DNA of 13,778 nucleotides from Chloroflexota bacterium. Lineage in GTDB: Bacteria; Chloroflexota; Dehalococcoidia; Dehalococcoidales; RBG-16-60-22. The stretch's first letter is position 1; every line of letters begins with the position of its first letter. The stretch is from assembly GCA_016875955.1 (NCBI GenBank), contig VGOH01000011.1, positions 1 through 13,778 of the forward strand. The letters are read 5' to 3'. Under the pieces are notes generated by a model. The model made no database searches. It had not been told where the DNA came from and was given only the letters and a program-made list of their open reading frames with translations. Below, piece after piece: positions 7,579 through 13,750 of this stretch. Position numbers and translations under genes: made by a program.

Positions 7579-7791
7579 TTACCGGGCGCGACTGTTGTGC
7601 AGCGCGCCACTCATTATTGGCTCGTTAAGATAGACATCACCATTCCTGATTTTCAGGTTAAAGCCACATTCAGGATTGGTGCAAACCCAGGCTTTATACT
7701 GAATCGATGCCCCCTGACTGCCGAAATCGGAAAGGGGCACAAGGTCACCGGTCTGACACTTTTGACATTTAGGGAAACTGAACTGTTCCAT
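7579..7791 (-). CDS. Small zinc-ribbon protein, unknown function
   Basis: This is a 70-residue protein with a CxxC pair (FPKCQKCQTGD) and a second pair with four residues between the cysteines (VCTNPECGF), a layout expected of a treble-clef or zinc-ribbon fold. The frame stays open upstream to a TTG at 7824, but the ATG at 7791 is preceded by a near-perfect GGGAGGAGG five bases away. The upstream TTG also falls inside a likely promoter -10. I therefore place the start at 7791. It may bind nucleic acid or act as an adaptor, but nothing more precise can be said. It is the first gene of a probable unit with comF (41-base gap) and hpf. Confidence 0.7.
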   Translation of the reverse strand: MEQFSFPKCQKCQTGDLVPLSDFGSQGASIQYKAWVCTNPECGFNLKIRNGDVYLNEPIMSGALHNSRAR

Positions 7792-7823
7792 GAGGTCCTC
7801 CTCCCATCCAGAAGTTGTTTTCA

Positions 7824-7853
7824 AGTATACAATTAATCCGGGCCTTTTGACAA
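7824..7853 (-). promoter_or_regulatory. Probable sigma-70-type promoter for the zinc ribbon-comF-hpf unit
   Basis: On the reverse strand TTGTCA (7853-7848) and TATACT (7829-7824) are separated by 18 bases. Each matches the consensus hexamer at five of six positions. Transcription would start near 7817, leaving a leader of about 26 bases that contains the GGAGGAGG site before the ATG at 7791. The -35 hexamer lies just downstream of or within the last codons of thpR, whose stop is at 7833-7835. Predicted from sequence only. Confidence 0.5.
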
Positions 7854-8435
7854 GGGTTTCTTCAGGCCAACGGTTGTTATCTGGCTGTAGATAGCTCCCT
7901 CCGTGGTCAGCTGGCTGCGCATCAGGTCTATCCGGTCCACGGTGAAGTGATGGGCGGTCTCAAAGCTGGTACTGGCGATGGCCTGCCCGAAGTTTTGCTG
8001 TTCCATCGGTGACGCCTTTTCCCGGACGCGGGCCAGAGTCAGGTGGGGAGTGAACGGTCGCGTTTCGCGGGCGAAGCCGAGCGGCACCAGGCTGGACTCA
8101 AGACGCCCTTGCAGTTGCCTCAACTGAGGGATATCCCCCTCCACTCCAATCCATACCACCCGTACCCGCTTGAAGTTGGGGAAAACACCCAGCCCCTTTA
8201 CCTCTAGTGAAAAAGGGGTGATGTCGCGCGCTGCTTCTTCCATGGCGCTGGTGATAGCGCCGGTCTTATTGGCGGCAATGCTGCCCAGAAACTTCAGGGT
8301 CAGGTGTATACTGTGGGGGTCCACCCATTTCACGGAAGGCTGGTTCCCGGTTTGCAGCCTGGCCTGCAGTTCGGCCAGCGCCTGCCTTATCTCTCCAGGC
8401 AGTTCAATGGCAATAAAGGAACGTATCTGCTCCAT
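7833..8435 (-). CDS. thpR: RNA 2',3'-cyclic phosphodiesterase (2'-5' RNA ligase family, 2H phosphoesterase)
   Basis: ThpR opens 2',3'-cyclic phosphate ends of RNA to 2'-phosphates; the family can also join tRNA half-molecules in vitro. The 200-residue protein carries both catalytic 2H motifs, HLTLKFLG at 44-51 and HLTLARVR at 131-138, each with the expected H-x-T-x signature. The opening MEQIRSFIAIELP is the usual family N-terminus and supports the ATG at 8435. The upstream amidohydrolase ends only two bases before this ATG, so translation of the two is likely coupled. No strong Shine-Dalgarno is visible, as expected for coupling. The last residues overlap a probable promoter for the next gene. 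Confidence 0.93.
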   Translation of the reverse strand: MEQIRSFIAIELPGEIRQALAELQARLQTGNQPSVKWVDPHSIHLTLKFLGSIAANKTGAITSAMEEAARDITPFSLEVKGLGVFPNFKRVRVVWIGVEGDIPQLRQLQGRLESSLVPLGFARETRPFTPHLTLARVREKASPMEQQNFGQAIASTSFETAHHFTVDRIDLMRSQLTTEGAIYSQITTVGLKKPLSKGPD

Positions 8436-8437
8436 GC

Positions 8438-9277
8438 CTAAAGCTTCAGCAGCCGCCGGGCATTGCCGGACAGAATCAGGTTCTTTTCTTCCTCGGCCAG
8501 CGCTGCCGAATTGATTTCCTGGATGAGGCGGGCCTGTGGCATGAGCGGGTAATCGCTGCCGAAGAGAATCTTGTCCGCACCGACCAGCTCGCTGACCAGG
8601 GAATAGATGCGGGGCTGGTAGAGAAACGGTGATGCCGCCGTATCAAAGTAGACGTTATGCAGCGCCTTTTTCACCTCAGGCATCAGCGCATAGAAGGGCA
8701 GACCACCTCCCCAGTGAGCACAGACAATGGTTACCTCAGGATGGCCGGAGATGAAAGGGTAAAGCACGTCTGGCGTCATAATCCCCTTGCCGGGGTAATC
8801 ATGGCCCGCCGGCTCGGAGGCGTGGGTAAGGAGTATAAGCCGGTGTTTCTTCATTACTGCAACTAAAGGAGAGACGATGGATTCGTCTTCCAGGTCGAGC
8901 AGCTGTATGTCCGGTCTAAGCTCACCGATGCCTCTGGCACCACTTTCAACACAGCGCTCTATTTCACCTATGGCGGCTTCCACTGACTGCGGCTGCACCG
9001 TGCAGAAACCGATGAGTCGTTTGGGGTAGCGGGCGATTGATTCCAGAATATAGTCGTTGGTCTCCGCACAGAGCTCGTGGGTCATCCAGCCGAGGTTAAC
9101 CACCACCGAGACGTCAATGCCGGCCTTGTCCATGCTCTCAATCAGTTCCTCGGCAGTGGCGATTTTGGCCTCTTTCTTGGCGTAGAGCAGGGCAAAACAG
9201 GGGTCGCGGTCGATATACTGGCTGCGTTTTTTCTTGACCTGCGGTGGAAAGATATGGGTATGAAAGTCAATAATCAT
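8438..9277 (-). CDS. Amidohydrolase family (amidohydro-rel_2) TIM-barrel metal-dependent hydrolase
   Basis: This 279-residue protein belongs to the Amidohydro_2 (ACMSD-like) group, which uses a metal in a TIM barrel for hydrolysis or decarboxylation. Expected ligands are visible: HxH at the N-terminus (FHTH, H6 and H8), H152 (LLTHASEP), H188 (VCAHWGGG) and D242 (LFGSDYP). E119 in GARGIGELRPD lies at a conserved barrel position. The substrate cannot be predicted, as members act on aromatic acids, amino acid derivatives and others. The ATG at 9277 gives the standard opening MIIDFHTH. It lies 58 bases downstream of bL25 and is immediately followed by thpR, so it is probably part of the bL25-thpR transcript. 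Confidence 0.88.
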   Translation of the reverse strand: MIIDFHTHIFPPQVKKKRSQYIDRDPCFALLYAKKEAKIATAEELIESMDKAGIDVSVVVNLGWMTHELCAETNDYILESIARYPKRLIGFCTVQPQSVEAAIGEIERCVESGARGIGELRPDIQLLDLEDESIVSPLVAVMKKHRLILLTHASEPAGHDYPGKGIMTPDVLYPFISGHPEVTIVCAHWGGGLPFYALMPEVKKALHNVYFDTAASPFLYQPRIYSLVSELVGADKILFGSDYPLMPQARLIQEINSAALAEEEKNLILSGNARRLLKL

Positions 9278-9335
9278 TGCCTGTTAACCGCCAGGTGCCC
9301 CGGTGCGCTGCTACAGCGTCTGCCAGATGCTGACT

Positions 9336-10013
9336 CTATTCCGCCGGCCCTTTCGGCTTCTCCTCCTCGGCAGGGGCTTCTGCCTTGACCTCCGCTGCCT
9401 CCTCAGCCACCGCTTCTGCCTCTTCAACAACCGGCGCTGCCTCGACCTCTTCCTTCACCGCCACTTCACTCACCTTTACCACCAGCTGCTCCGGGTCCTC
9501 ATGCACCGTGATTTCCGGGTCAAGGACAATGTCTTTAACATGGATTGCCTGCTCAATATCTTCCAGATGGGTGATGTCAACCTCTATCTGCGGCGGCACA
9601 ATGGTGGGCAGGCACTCAATGCTCAGGCTGTTGAGGCCGTGGATAATCATGCGCCCCTTGAATTTCATGGCCGGGGCTTCTCCCACCAGTACAATCGGCA
9701 CGTCAAAAGCGATTTTCTCGGTCCGCTTCACCTGATAGAAATCAACGTGCAGCAGCTCCTGGCTGATGGCATCGCGCTGAATTTCGCGGACGAAGACGCT
9801 CCTTGCTTTCTCATCATCAACCTCAAGGGTGACCAGCCTGGTCCTGCCGGCATGAGCCACGAGGTTCTTCAATTTATCAGTATCGCACTGCAGTGCTACT
9901 GACTTGACATCATGGCCGTAAAGATGGGCCGGGGTTAATCCCTGGCGGCGTAAGAACCTGGTCTTTTTACCCAGCACCTGCCGGTGCGTTGCTTGCAACA
10001 TTAACTCTTCCAC
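9336..10013 (-). CDS. rplY: Large ribosomal subunit protein bL25, long form (Ctc/TL5)
   Basis: bL25 binds 5S rRNA in the large subunit; two-domain forms are called Ctc or TL5. The 5S-binding domain (about 1-90) shows the conserved ATHRQVLGKKTRFLRRQGLTPAHLYG and IQRDAISQELLHVDFYQV. The TL5-type second domain follows (about 95-185, DVPIVLVGEAP to PEQLVVKV). A tail of about 40 residues made almost only of Glu, Ala, Val and Lys ends the protein. I choose the GTG at 10013, which follows AGGAG by six bases and gives MEELMLQATHRQVLG, matching family openings. An in-frame ATG at 10037 would add eight residues (MGFGKERR) but has no Shine-Dalgarno. A structured leader with a 15-codon ORF precedes it. 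Confidence 0.93.
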   Translation of the reverse strand: MEELMLQATHRQVLGKKTRFLRRQGLTPAHLYGHDVKSVALQCDTDKLKNLVAHAGRTRLVTLEVDDEKARSVFVREIQRDAISQELLHVDFYQVKRTEKIAFDVPIVLVGEAPAMKFKGRMIIHGLNSLSIECLPTIVPPQIEVDITHLEDIEQAIHVKDIVLDPEITVHEDPEQLVVKVSEVAVKEEVEAAPVVEEAEAVAEEAAEVKAEAPAEEEKPKGPAE

Positions 10014-10017
10014 TCTC

Positions 10018-10022
10018 CGCTC
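10018..10022 (-). promoter_or_regulatory. Shine-Dalgarno deciding a GTG start of bL25
   Basis: On the reverse strand an AGGAG motif lies roughly six bases before the GTG at 10013. The alternative ATG at 10037 has only AT-rich sequence upstream. The motif itself lies inside the frame that the longer version would use. Confidence 0.4.
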
Positions 10023-10060
10023 CTTTCCAAAGCCCATTTAAGCACATATGATGGCAAAAA

Positions 10061-10108
10061 TCAACGCCGGCGGCTGTGCCGGTTTTGTTTGCTTTTAGTT
10101 GCTCCCAT
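10061..10108 (-). CDS. Candidate 15-residue basic leader peptide upstream of bL25
   Basis: An ATG at 10108 opens a 15-codon frame encoding MGATKSKQNRHSRRR and ends in TGA at 10061-10063, 47 bases before the bL25 GTG. It is preceded by AGGGGGTGAG (10122-10113), one of the best Shine-Dalgarno matches in the window, with the G tract eight bases before the ATG. Seven of the 15 residues are Lys, Arg or His. The peptide could be a regulatory leader controlling bL25 by translation or coupling, or a very small functional protein; its sequence vaguely recalls basic ribosomal protein ends. A chance ORF next to a G-rich tract is the main alternative. Confidence 0.4.
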   Translation of the reverse strand: MGATKSKQNRHSRRR

Positions 10109-10134
10109 GATACTCACCCCCTGTGTCCCCCCCC
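10104..10134 (-). other. G-rich segment with G-quadruplex potential over the leader ORF ribosome site
   Basis: The reverse strand here has eight consecutive G (10134-10127), then ACACA, five G (10121-10117), then TGAGTATCAT and GGG (10106-10104). Splitting the G8 run gives four runs of at least three G with loops of about 1, 5 and 10 bases, so a three-layer quadruplex is possible in DNA or in the bL25 leader RNA. Folding would hide the leader ORF's Shine-Dalgarno. This is a pattern-based prediction only. Confidence 0.35.
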
Positions 10135-10184
10135 TCAAACAGATACCGCGGTGATGAGCTATAAGCAGTATGTTTGAGAGGGGG
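10129..10184. repeat. Interrupted inverted repeat in the bL25/threonine aldolase divergent region
   Basis: CTCAAACA at 10134-10141 and TGTTTGAG at 10171-10178 are exact inverted repeats. They are extended outward by C5 (10129-10133) pairing with G5 (10180-10184) past one bulged A at 10179. The loop of 29 bases contains a perfect 8-bp palindrome, ACCGCGGT, at 10145-10152. It could be an operator pair for a dimeric regulator, or a hairpin in the leader RNA of bL25. There is no T tract after either arm, so it is not an ordinary intrinsic terminator. Confidence 0.5.
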
Positions 10185-10203
10185 AAAGATTTTGGAGAGG
10201 GGG
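10176..10203 (+). repeat. Direct repeat of GAGAGGGGG
   Basis: The nonamer GAGAGGGGG occurs at 10176-10184 and again at 10195-10203, 19 bp apart start to start, or roughly two helical turns. The first copy overlaps the right arm of the inverted repeat. The remainder of the region up to 10260 is purine-rich and shows no gene. The spacing would suit a protein binding one face of the helix, but low-complexity purine sequence is an alternative. Confidence 0.35.
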
Positions 10204-10280
10204 CAGAGGTGAGGTAAGCACATAACCGCCATAGGCAAATAGCACCCGGTTACCAGCATATCGTTGACTGTGATATTATA

Positions 10281-10286
10281 AGGAGG
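10281..10286 (+). promoter_or_regulatory. Ribosome binding site of the threonine aldolase
   Basis: A perfect AGGAGG is followed by eight bases and the ATG at 10295. It supports this start over the internal ATG at 10316, from which the protein would begin MKVIDLRSDT as many family members do. Confidence 0.6.
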
Positions 10287-10294
10287 AAAACGAG

Positions 10295-11350
10295 ATGTCA
10301 GGAAAGGTGGCCGGAATGAAAGTTATTGACCTGCGCAGCGATACCATAACCCTGCCGACGGATGAGATGCGGCGCGCCATGTACGAGGCTGAGGTCGGGG
10401 ACGATGTCCACCGGGAAGACCCCACCATAAACCGCCTTGAGGAACTGGCCGCCAGAGTTATGGGCAAAGAGTCGGCGCTTTTCACCACCAGTGGCACGAT
10501 GAGCAACCTGCTTGGTGTGCTGACCAATACCCGCCCCGGCGATGAAATAATCGTCGGCAGCGAGGCCCACATGTTATGGTATGAGGTGGGTGGGGCGTCA
10601 ACGCTGGGCGGGGTGATTATCCGCACTGTGCCCAATGATGAGGGTGGCCGGCTTGCCCCCGCCGATGTGGAGAAGACGATACGCCCGGAGAACATCCACT
10701 TCCCCAGGACCACCCTGCTCTGCCTGGAGAATACCCATAACCGCTGCGGCGGCGCGGTATTGACCGGGGAATATACTGAGGAAATCTCCGGGCTCGCCCA
10801 TAAGCGCGGCCTGCTGGTCCACCTTGACGGGGCGCGCATCTTCAATGCCGCGGTGGCGCTCGGTGTGCGCGCGGAGGAGCTGGTGGCACCTGTTGACACG
10901 GTCAGTTTCTGCCTTTCCAAAGGGCTCAGCGCCCCCGTGGGCTCGCTCTTCTGCGGGACGGTTGAGGCGGCGGAGAGGGCCAGAAAGTGGCGCAAGATGC
11001 TGGGTGGGGGCATGCGGCAGGCGGGGATTATCGCCGCCGCCGGCATCGTGGCCATTGAAAAGATGGTCGACCGTCTGGCGGAAGACCATGCCAACGCCAA
11101 GCGCTTTGCGGCCGGGCTGGCCCAGATACCCGGTTTCTCGGTGAGTCCGGAAAAGGTACAGACGAATATCGTGAACTTTGAGTTTCCGCAGAAGGTTGGC
11201 GATTTTGTGGTGAAAATAGGGGAGCGGGGGGTAAAATTCCTTTCCCGGGGTGGCCGGAGCGTGCGGGCGGTTACCAACCGCATGGTCAGCGCTGAAGATA
11301 TTGAAGAGGCACTGAAGCGCATCAACCGGCTGGTGAAAGAAGCGAGATAG
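10295..11350 (+). CDS. ltaE: Low-specificity L-threonine aldolase (PLP-dependent)
   Basis: The enzyme cleaves L-threonine or L-allo-threonine to glycine and acetaldehyde in the cytosol, using pyridoxal phosphate. The 351-residue protein is full length for the beta-eliminating lyase (fold type I) family. Conserved parts are the opening IDLRSDTITLPT, GDDVHREDPTINRLEE, the TTSGTMSNL phosphate-binding loop, H92 (SEAHMLWYE, ring stacking), LENTHN, D178-x-x-R181 (HLDGARIFNAA, D contacting the pyridine nitrogen) and K209 in FCLSKGLSAPVGS as the Schiff-base lysine. The C-terminal domain ends RINRLVKEAR. An enolase-superfamily gene follows after 47 bases on the same strand, which suggests a joint catabolic unit. 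Low-specificity is the family default; stereochemistry cannot be read from sequence here. Confidence 0.93.
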   Translation: MSGKVAGMKVIDLRSDTITLPTDEMRRAMYEAEVGDDVHREDPTINRLEELAARVMGKESALFTTSGTMSNLLGVLTNTRPGDEIIVGSEAHMLWYEVGGASTLGGVIIRTVPNDEGGRLAPADVEKTIRPENIHFPRTTLLCLENTHNRCGGAVLTGEYTEEISGLAHKRGLLVHLDGARIFNAAVALGVRAEELVAPVDTVSFCLSKGLSAPVGSLFCGTVEAAERARKWRKMLGGGMRQAGIIAAAGIVAIEKMVDRLAEDHANAKRFAAGLAQIPGFSVSPEKVQTNIVNFEFPQKVGDFVVKIGERGVKFLSRGGRSVRAVTNRMVSAEDIEEALKRINRLVKEAR

Positions 11351-11385
11351 GGTTGCTAAGCTTATAAAAATTTAATAATTTATTA

Positions 11386-11391
11386 AGGAGG
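11386..11391 (+). promoter_or_regulatory. Strong Shine-Dalgarno deciding a TTG start
   Basis: AGGAGG at 11386-11391, in the wider context AAGGAGGTT, is followed by six bases and TTG at 11398. The first in-frame ATG is far downstream, so this site fixes the TTG start of the enolase-superfamily gene. The 35 bases before it are strongly AT-rich. Confidence 0.65.
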
Positions 11392-11397
11392 TTCAAA

Positions 11398-12573
11398 TTG
11401 AAAGACAAGCCCAAGATCAAAAAAATAGAGATACACCGGTTCAACTATAAGGTCAAGGACCTGGCCATGCTGCCGGGGCATATCCTCTTTGCCTATGAAC
11501 CCGGTGCCACGATGACCCTGGGGGCCCATGCCATGAAAATCATCACCGATGAAGGGGTCACCGGAGAGTACGTGGGTTCCTGGGCAGCGAGTGATTGGAA
11601 GGCCATCCCCGAGTACGGCCAGATACTGATTGGCCGCAATGCCCTGGACCGGGAAGGCATCTACAATGACCTCAAGCTGGAACTGCGGCAGCGTGCCCGC
11701 CTGGGCCTGAGCCAGCTGGACATCGCCCTGTGGGACCTGGCCGGCAAGTTTTACGGGGCGCCCATTTACGAGCTTCTGGGCGGCAACCGTATCAATCTTC
11801 CCTGTTATGCCAGCACGCATACCGCCGACAATCACCCGGGAGGGCTGAACAGCCCCGAGGCCTTTGCTGATTTCGCTGAGCAGTGTCTGGAAATGGGGTA
11901 TCCCGGCTTCAAAATACACCCCTGGGCGGATGGCCCGGTCAGCCGGATTGTGGATACCGTCCACGCCGTCGGCAAACGGGTCGGGGGCAAGATGGACCTG
12001 ATGCTCGACCCCTACTGTGCTCCCAAGACTTTTGGCGATGCCCTCAAGATGGGCTGGGCCTGTGACGAGGAGAAGTTCTTCTGGTGGGAGGACCCCTTCC
12101 GGGACGGCGGCATCTCGGCCTTTGCGCACCGCAAGCTGAGGCAGCTGGTGAAAACGCCCATTCTGCAACTGGAGCATGTGCGCGGCCTGGAGCAGCATGT
12201 TGACTTCATCGTGGCCGATGGCACTGACTTCGTGCGCGGCGACCCTGATATTGACGGCGGCATCACCGGCGTGATGAAGATAGCCCACGCCGCCGAAGGC
12301 TTTGGCCTGGACACAGAGATGCATGCCCCGGCCGGCCCGGAAAGACGCCACCTGATGGCGGCGATACAGAATATGAACTACTACGAGATGGCGCTGGTCC
12401 ATCCCAAGGCACCTTTCGCACCCCAGGCGCCCGTCTTCAAGAACTATAAAGATGGCCTGGATGCCATTGACAAGAATGGTTGTGTCCAGGTGCCCCAGGG
12501 GCCCGGGCTGGGTGTGGAATACGACTGGAACTACATCACCAAGCACCGCCAGGGCGTGGAGATAATTGAATAG
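11398..12573 (+). CDS. Enolase superfamily protein, mandelate racemase/muconate lactonizing enzyme type
   Basis: This 391-residue protein has the two-part enolase-superfamily layout: an N-terminal capping domain (about 1-130) and a TIM barrel. Members abstract the proton next to a carboxylate that is bound to Mg2+, and many act as sugar-acid dehydratases or racemases. Likely Mg2+ ligands are D204 (LMLDPYC), E231 (WWEDPF) and E259 (LQLEHVRG). A His-Asp dyad is suggested by H309 (TEMHAPAGP) with an aspartate in GDPDIDGG (282-286). On the second strand the usual KxK base motif is K172-I-H174, so H174 replaces the second lysine and the chemistry may differ from mandelate racemase. The substrate is unknown. 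The TTG start is fixed by a perfect AGGAGG. It is probably co-transcribed with the threonine aldolase. Confidence 0.85.
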   Translation: MKDKPKIKKIEIHRFNYKVKDLAMLPGHILFAYEPGATMTLGAHAMKIITDEGVTGEYVGSWAASDWKAIPEYGQILIGRNALDREGIYNDLKLELRQRARLGLSQLDIALWDLAGKFYGAPIYELLGGNRINLPCYASTHTADNHPGGLNSPEAFADFAEQCLEMGYPGFKIHPWADGPVSRIVDTVHAVGKRVGGKMDLMLDPYCAPKTFGDALKMGWACDEEKFFWWEDPFRDGGISAFAHRKLRQLVKTPILQLEHVRGLEQHVDFIVADGTDFVRGDPDIDGGITGVMKIAHAAEGFGLDTEMHAPAGPERRHLMAAIQNMNYYEMALVHPKAPFAPQAPVFKNYKDGLDAIDKNGCVQVPQGPGLGVEYDWNYITKHRQGVEIIE

Positions 12574-12604
12574 CTGACCTGGTCTGAAAAGGCCTTTATC
12601 AGGC

Positions 12605-13750
12605 TCAATCAAAAAAGGCTGTCAGACGCTGGCGGATGTCTTCCCGTGTCGGCGGGCAGCCGGCGACACAGTTGGCGGTTTCGTCCGTGGCGTTGATGGC
12701 GCAGTCGCCGATGAGTAAAAAGGCCCTGTCTCCCGTGAGGTCAGGCTCATCGCCGAGGCAGAGGCGCAGCGGCATTTTCAGGGTTGCCCTGCGCTCGCTC
12801 AGCGTGAGGAGTTCGGAAAGCAGCGGGATGAAGCAGCCGCTGCATGCCCTGTCCTTGCCGCTTATCTCTAGCTGCGGAAAACTGCGCTTCAGCTGCTCCT
12901 GAGGCAGCTTGACTTTGAACTTCAGCCGTTTCAGTTCCTCGCCGATGATATCTATTCTGGTCAGGCGGCTTTCCCCCAGCCCCGCCGCCGCGCCCAGGGT
13001 TACCGTCGGCACGGTGTCAGGGTCGATGCCCATGAGGGCACAGCCCACCGTGTCCACGGCGACAGCGTCGGTGCTGGCCAGCAGCAGTCGCGCGCCCAGA
13101 GGCTGACGTACCATGGAATAGCCAACGCTGCCCAGTTTTTCGGCGGTGGCGTCAATGATATTCAGGGCCGGCCTGACTATTTTATTCAGCTCGACGATGG
13201 CCCGGCTCAGGTCCTTCTGCTGGTGAAAGCGTGGCTTGTCCTCCCGTTTCAGGCAGCCCTTCAGGTTCTTCATCGCCAGCGTGACCGTAGTCTGGTAGTG
13301 CGTTTTCATCACCGGCACGTTTATCAGCTTGTCGCAGGTGAAAGCAAACTCCGTCACCCGGAACTCATCGGGCGTGGCCCTGGAGAAGTTGCGGAAGGTG
13401 CGGAATTCGTGCTCGTCAAAAAGCACCCATTCTATGCCCAGGCGGTCGGCGACCTCGCTGATGCCGGCTTCAATGAAACATTTCTTATAGTTTGACTGCG
13501 ACTGATAGTAGCTCGGCCCCTCCCCGATAGTCACCCGCCCCGCGCCGGCCTCAAGACAGTAACGGGCCACCGCCTCAACAAGTCGGGGATTGGTTACCTC
13601 GCCGCTGTCGGGGGCGTGGGGCTCGTAGAGGTTTGGCTTTATGAGCACGCGGTCGCCTCTGGCCACAGGCTTCTCGCCGATGTCGCTCAGGGCCTGCTGG
13701 AGGGCGGCATAGAAATCGTTTTCTACCTTAACGATGGCAACCTTGCTCAT
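12605..13750 (-). CDS. DUF362 domain protein with C-terminal cysteine cluster
   Basis: The protein has 381 residues from the ATG at 13750. The frame extends five codons further to a TTG at 13765 with no ribosome site, and MSKVAIVKV is the usual DUF362 opening. Family marks are KPNLYEP (38-44), the region around VMKTHYQTTVTLAMKNLKGC (147-166) and STDAVAVDTVGCALMG (226-241). The DUF362 domain is widespread, often in anaerobes and often fused to ferredoxin-like 4Fe-4S modules, but its function is not established. Here no ferredoxin is fused; instead the C-terminal 85 residues contain CSGC (303-306), GDCAIN (C350) and NCVAGC (361-365), which could hold a metal or Fe-S cluster. It converges with the enolase-superfamily gene, the stops lying 31 bases apart. 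Its upstream context is outside the window. Confidence 0.88.
   Translation of the reverse strand: MSKVAIVKVENDFYAALQQALSDIGEKPVARGDRVLIKPNLYEPHAPDSGEVTNPRLVEAVARYCLEAGAGRVTIGEGPSYYQSQSNYKKCFIEAGISEVADRLGIEWVLFDEHEFRTFRNFSRATPDEFRVTEFAFTCDKLINVPVMKTHYQTTVTLAMKNLKGCLKREDKPRFHQQKDLSRAIVELNKIVRPALNIIDATAEKLGSVGYSMVRQPLGARLLLASTDAVAVDTVGCALMGIDPDTVPTVTLGAAAGLGESRLTRIDIIGEELKRLKFKVKLPQEQLKRSFPQLEISGKDRACSGCFIPLLSELLTLSERRATLKMPLRLCLGDEPDLTGDRAFLLIGDCAINATDETANCVAGCPPTREDIRQRLTAFFD

Noticed and set aside
9306..9318. Short hairpin CGCTG-CTA-CAGCG after the bL25 stop as a terminator
   Set aside because: The stem is only five pairs and no T tract follows on either strand; the amidohydrolase follows closely on the same strand.
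10261..10280. TTGACT and TATTAT just before the threonine aldolase as a promoter
   Set aside because: The two hexamers are only about seven bases apart, and a start from TATTAT would fall within the Shine-Dalgarno and leave it out of the transcript.
10276..11325. Open frame of about 349 codons antisense to the threonine aldolase
   Set aside because: It is rich in Ser, Arg and Pro, typical of a shadow frame, and the forward frame has all PLP-enzyme motifs and a perfect ribosome site.
12586..12604. CTGA-AAAGGCCTTT-ATCAG between the convergent enolase-superfamily and DUF362 genes as a bidirectional terminator
   Set aside because: The palindrome leaves no proper loop and only weak A-T pairs, and there is no clear T tract; it is too weak to call.
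11383..12612. Open frame of about 409 codons antisense to the enolase-superfamily gene
   Set aside because: No domain is recognisable and it covers a forward gene with intact metal-ligand motifs; it is a mirror of codon bias, not a gene.
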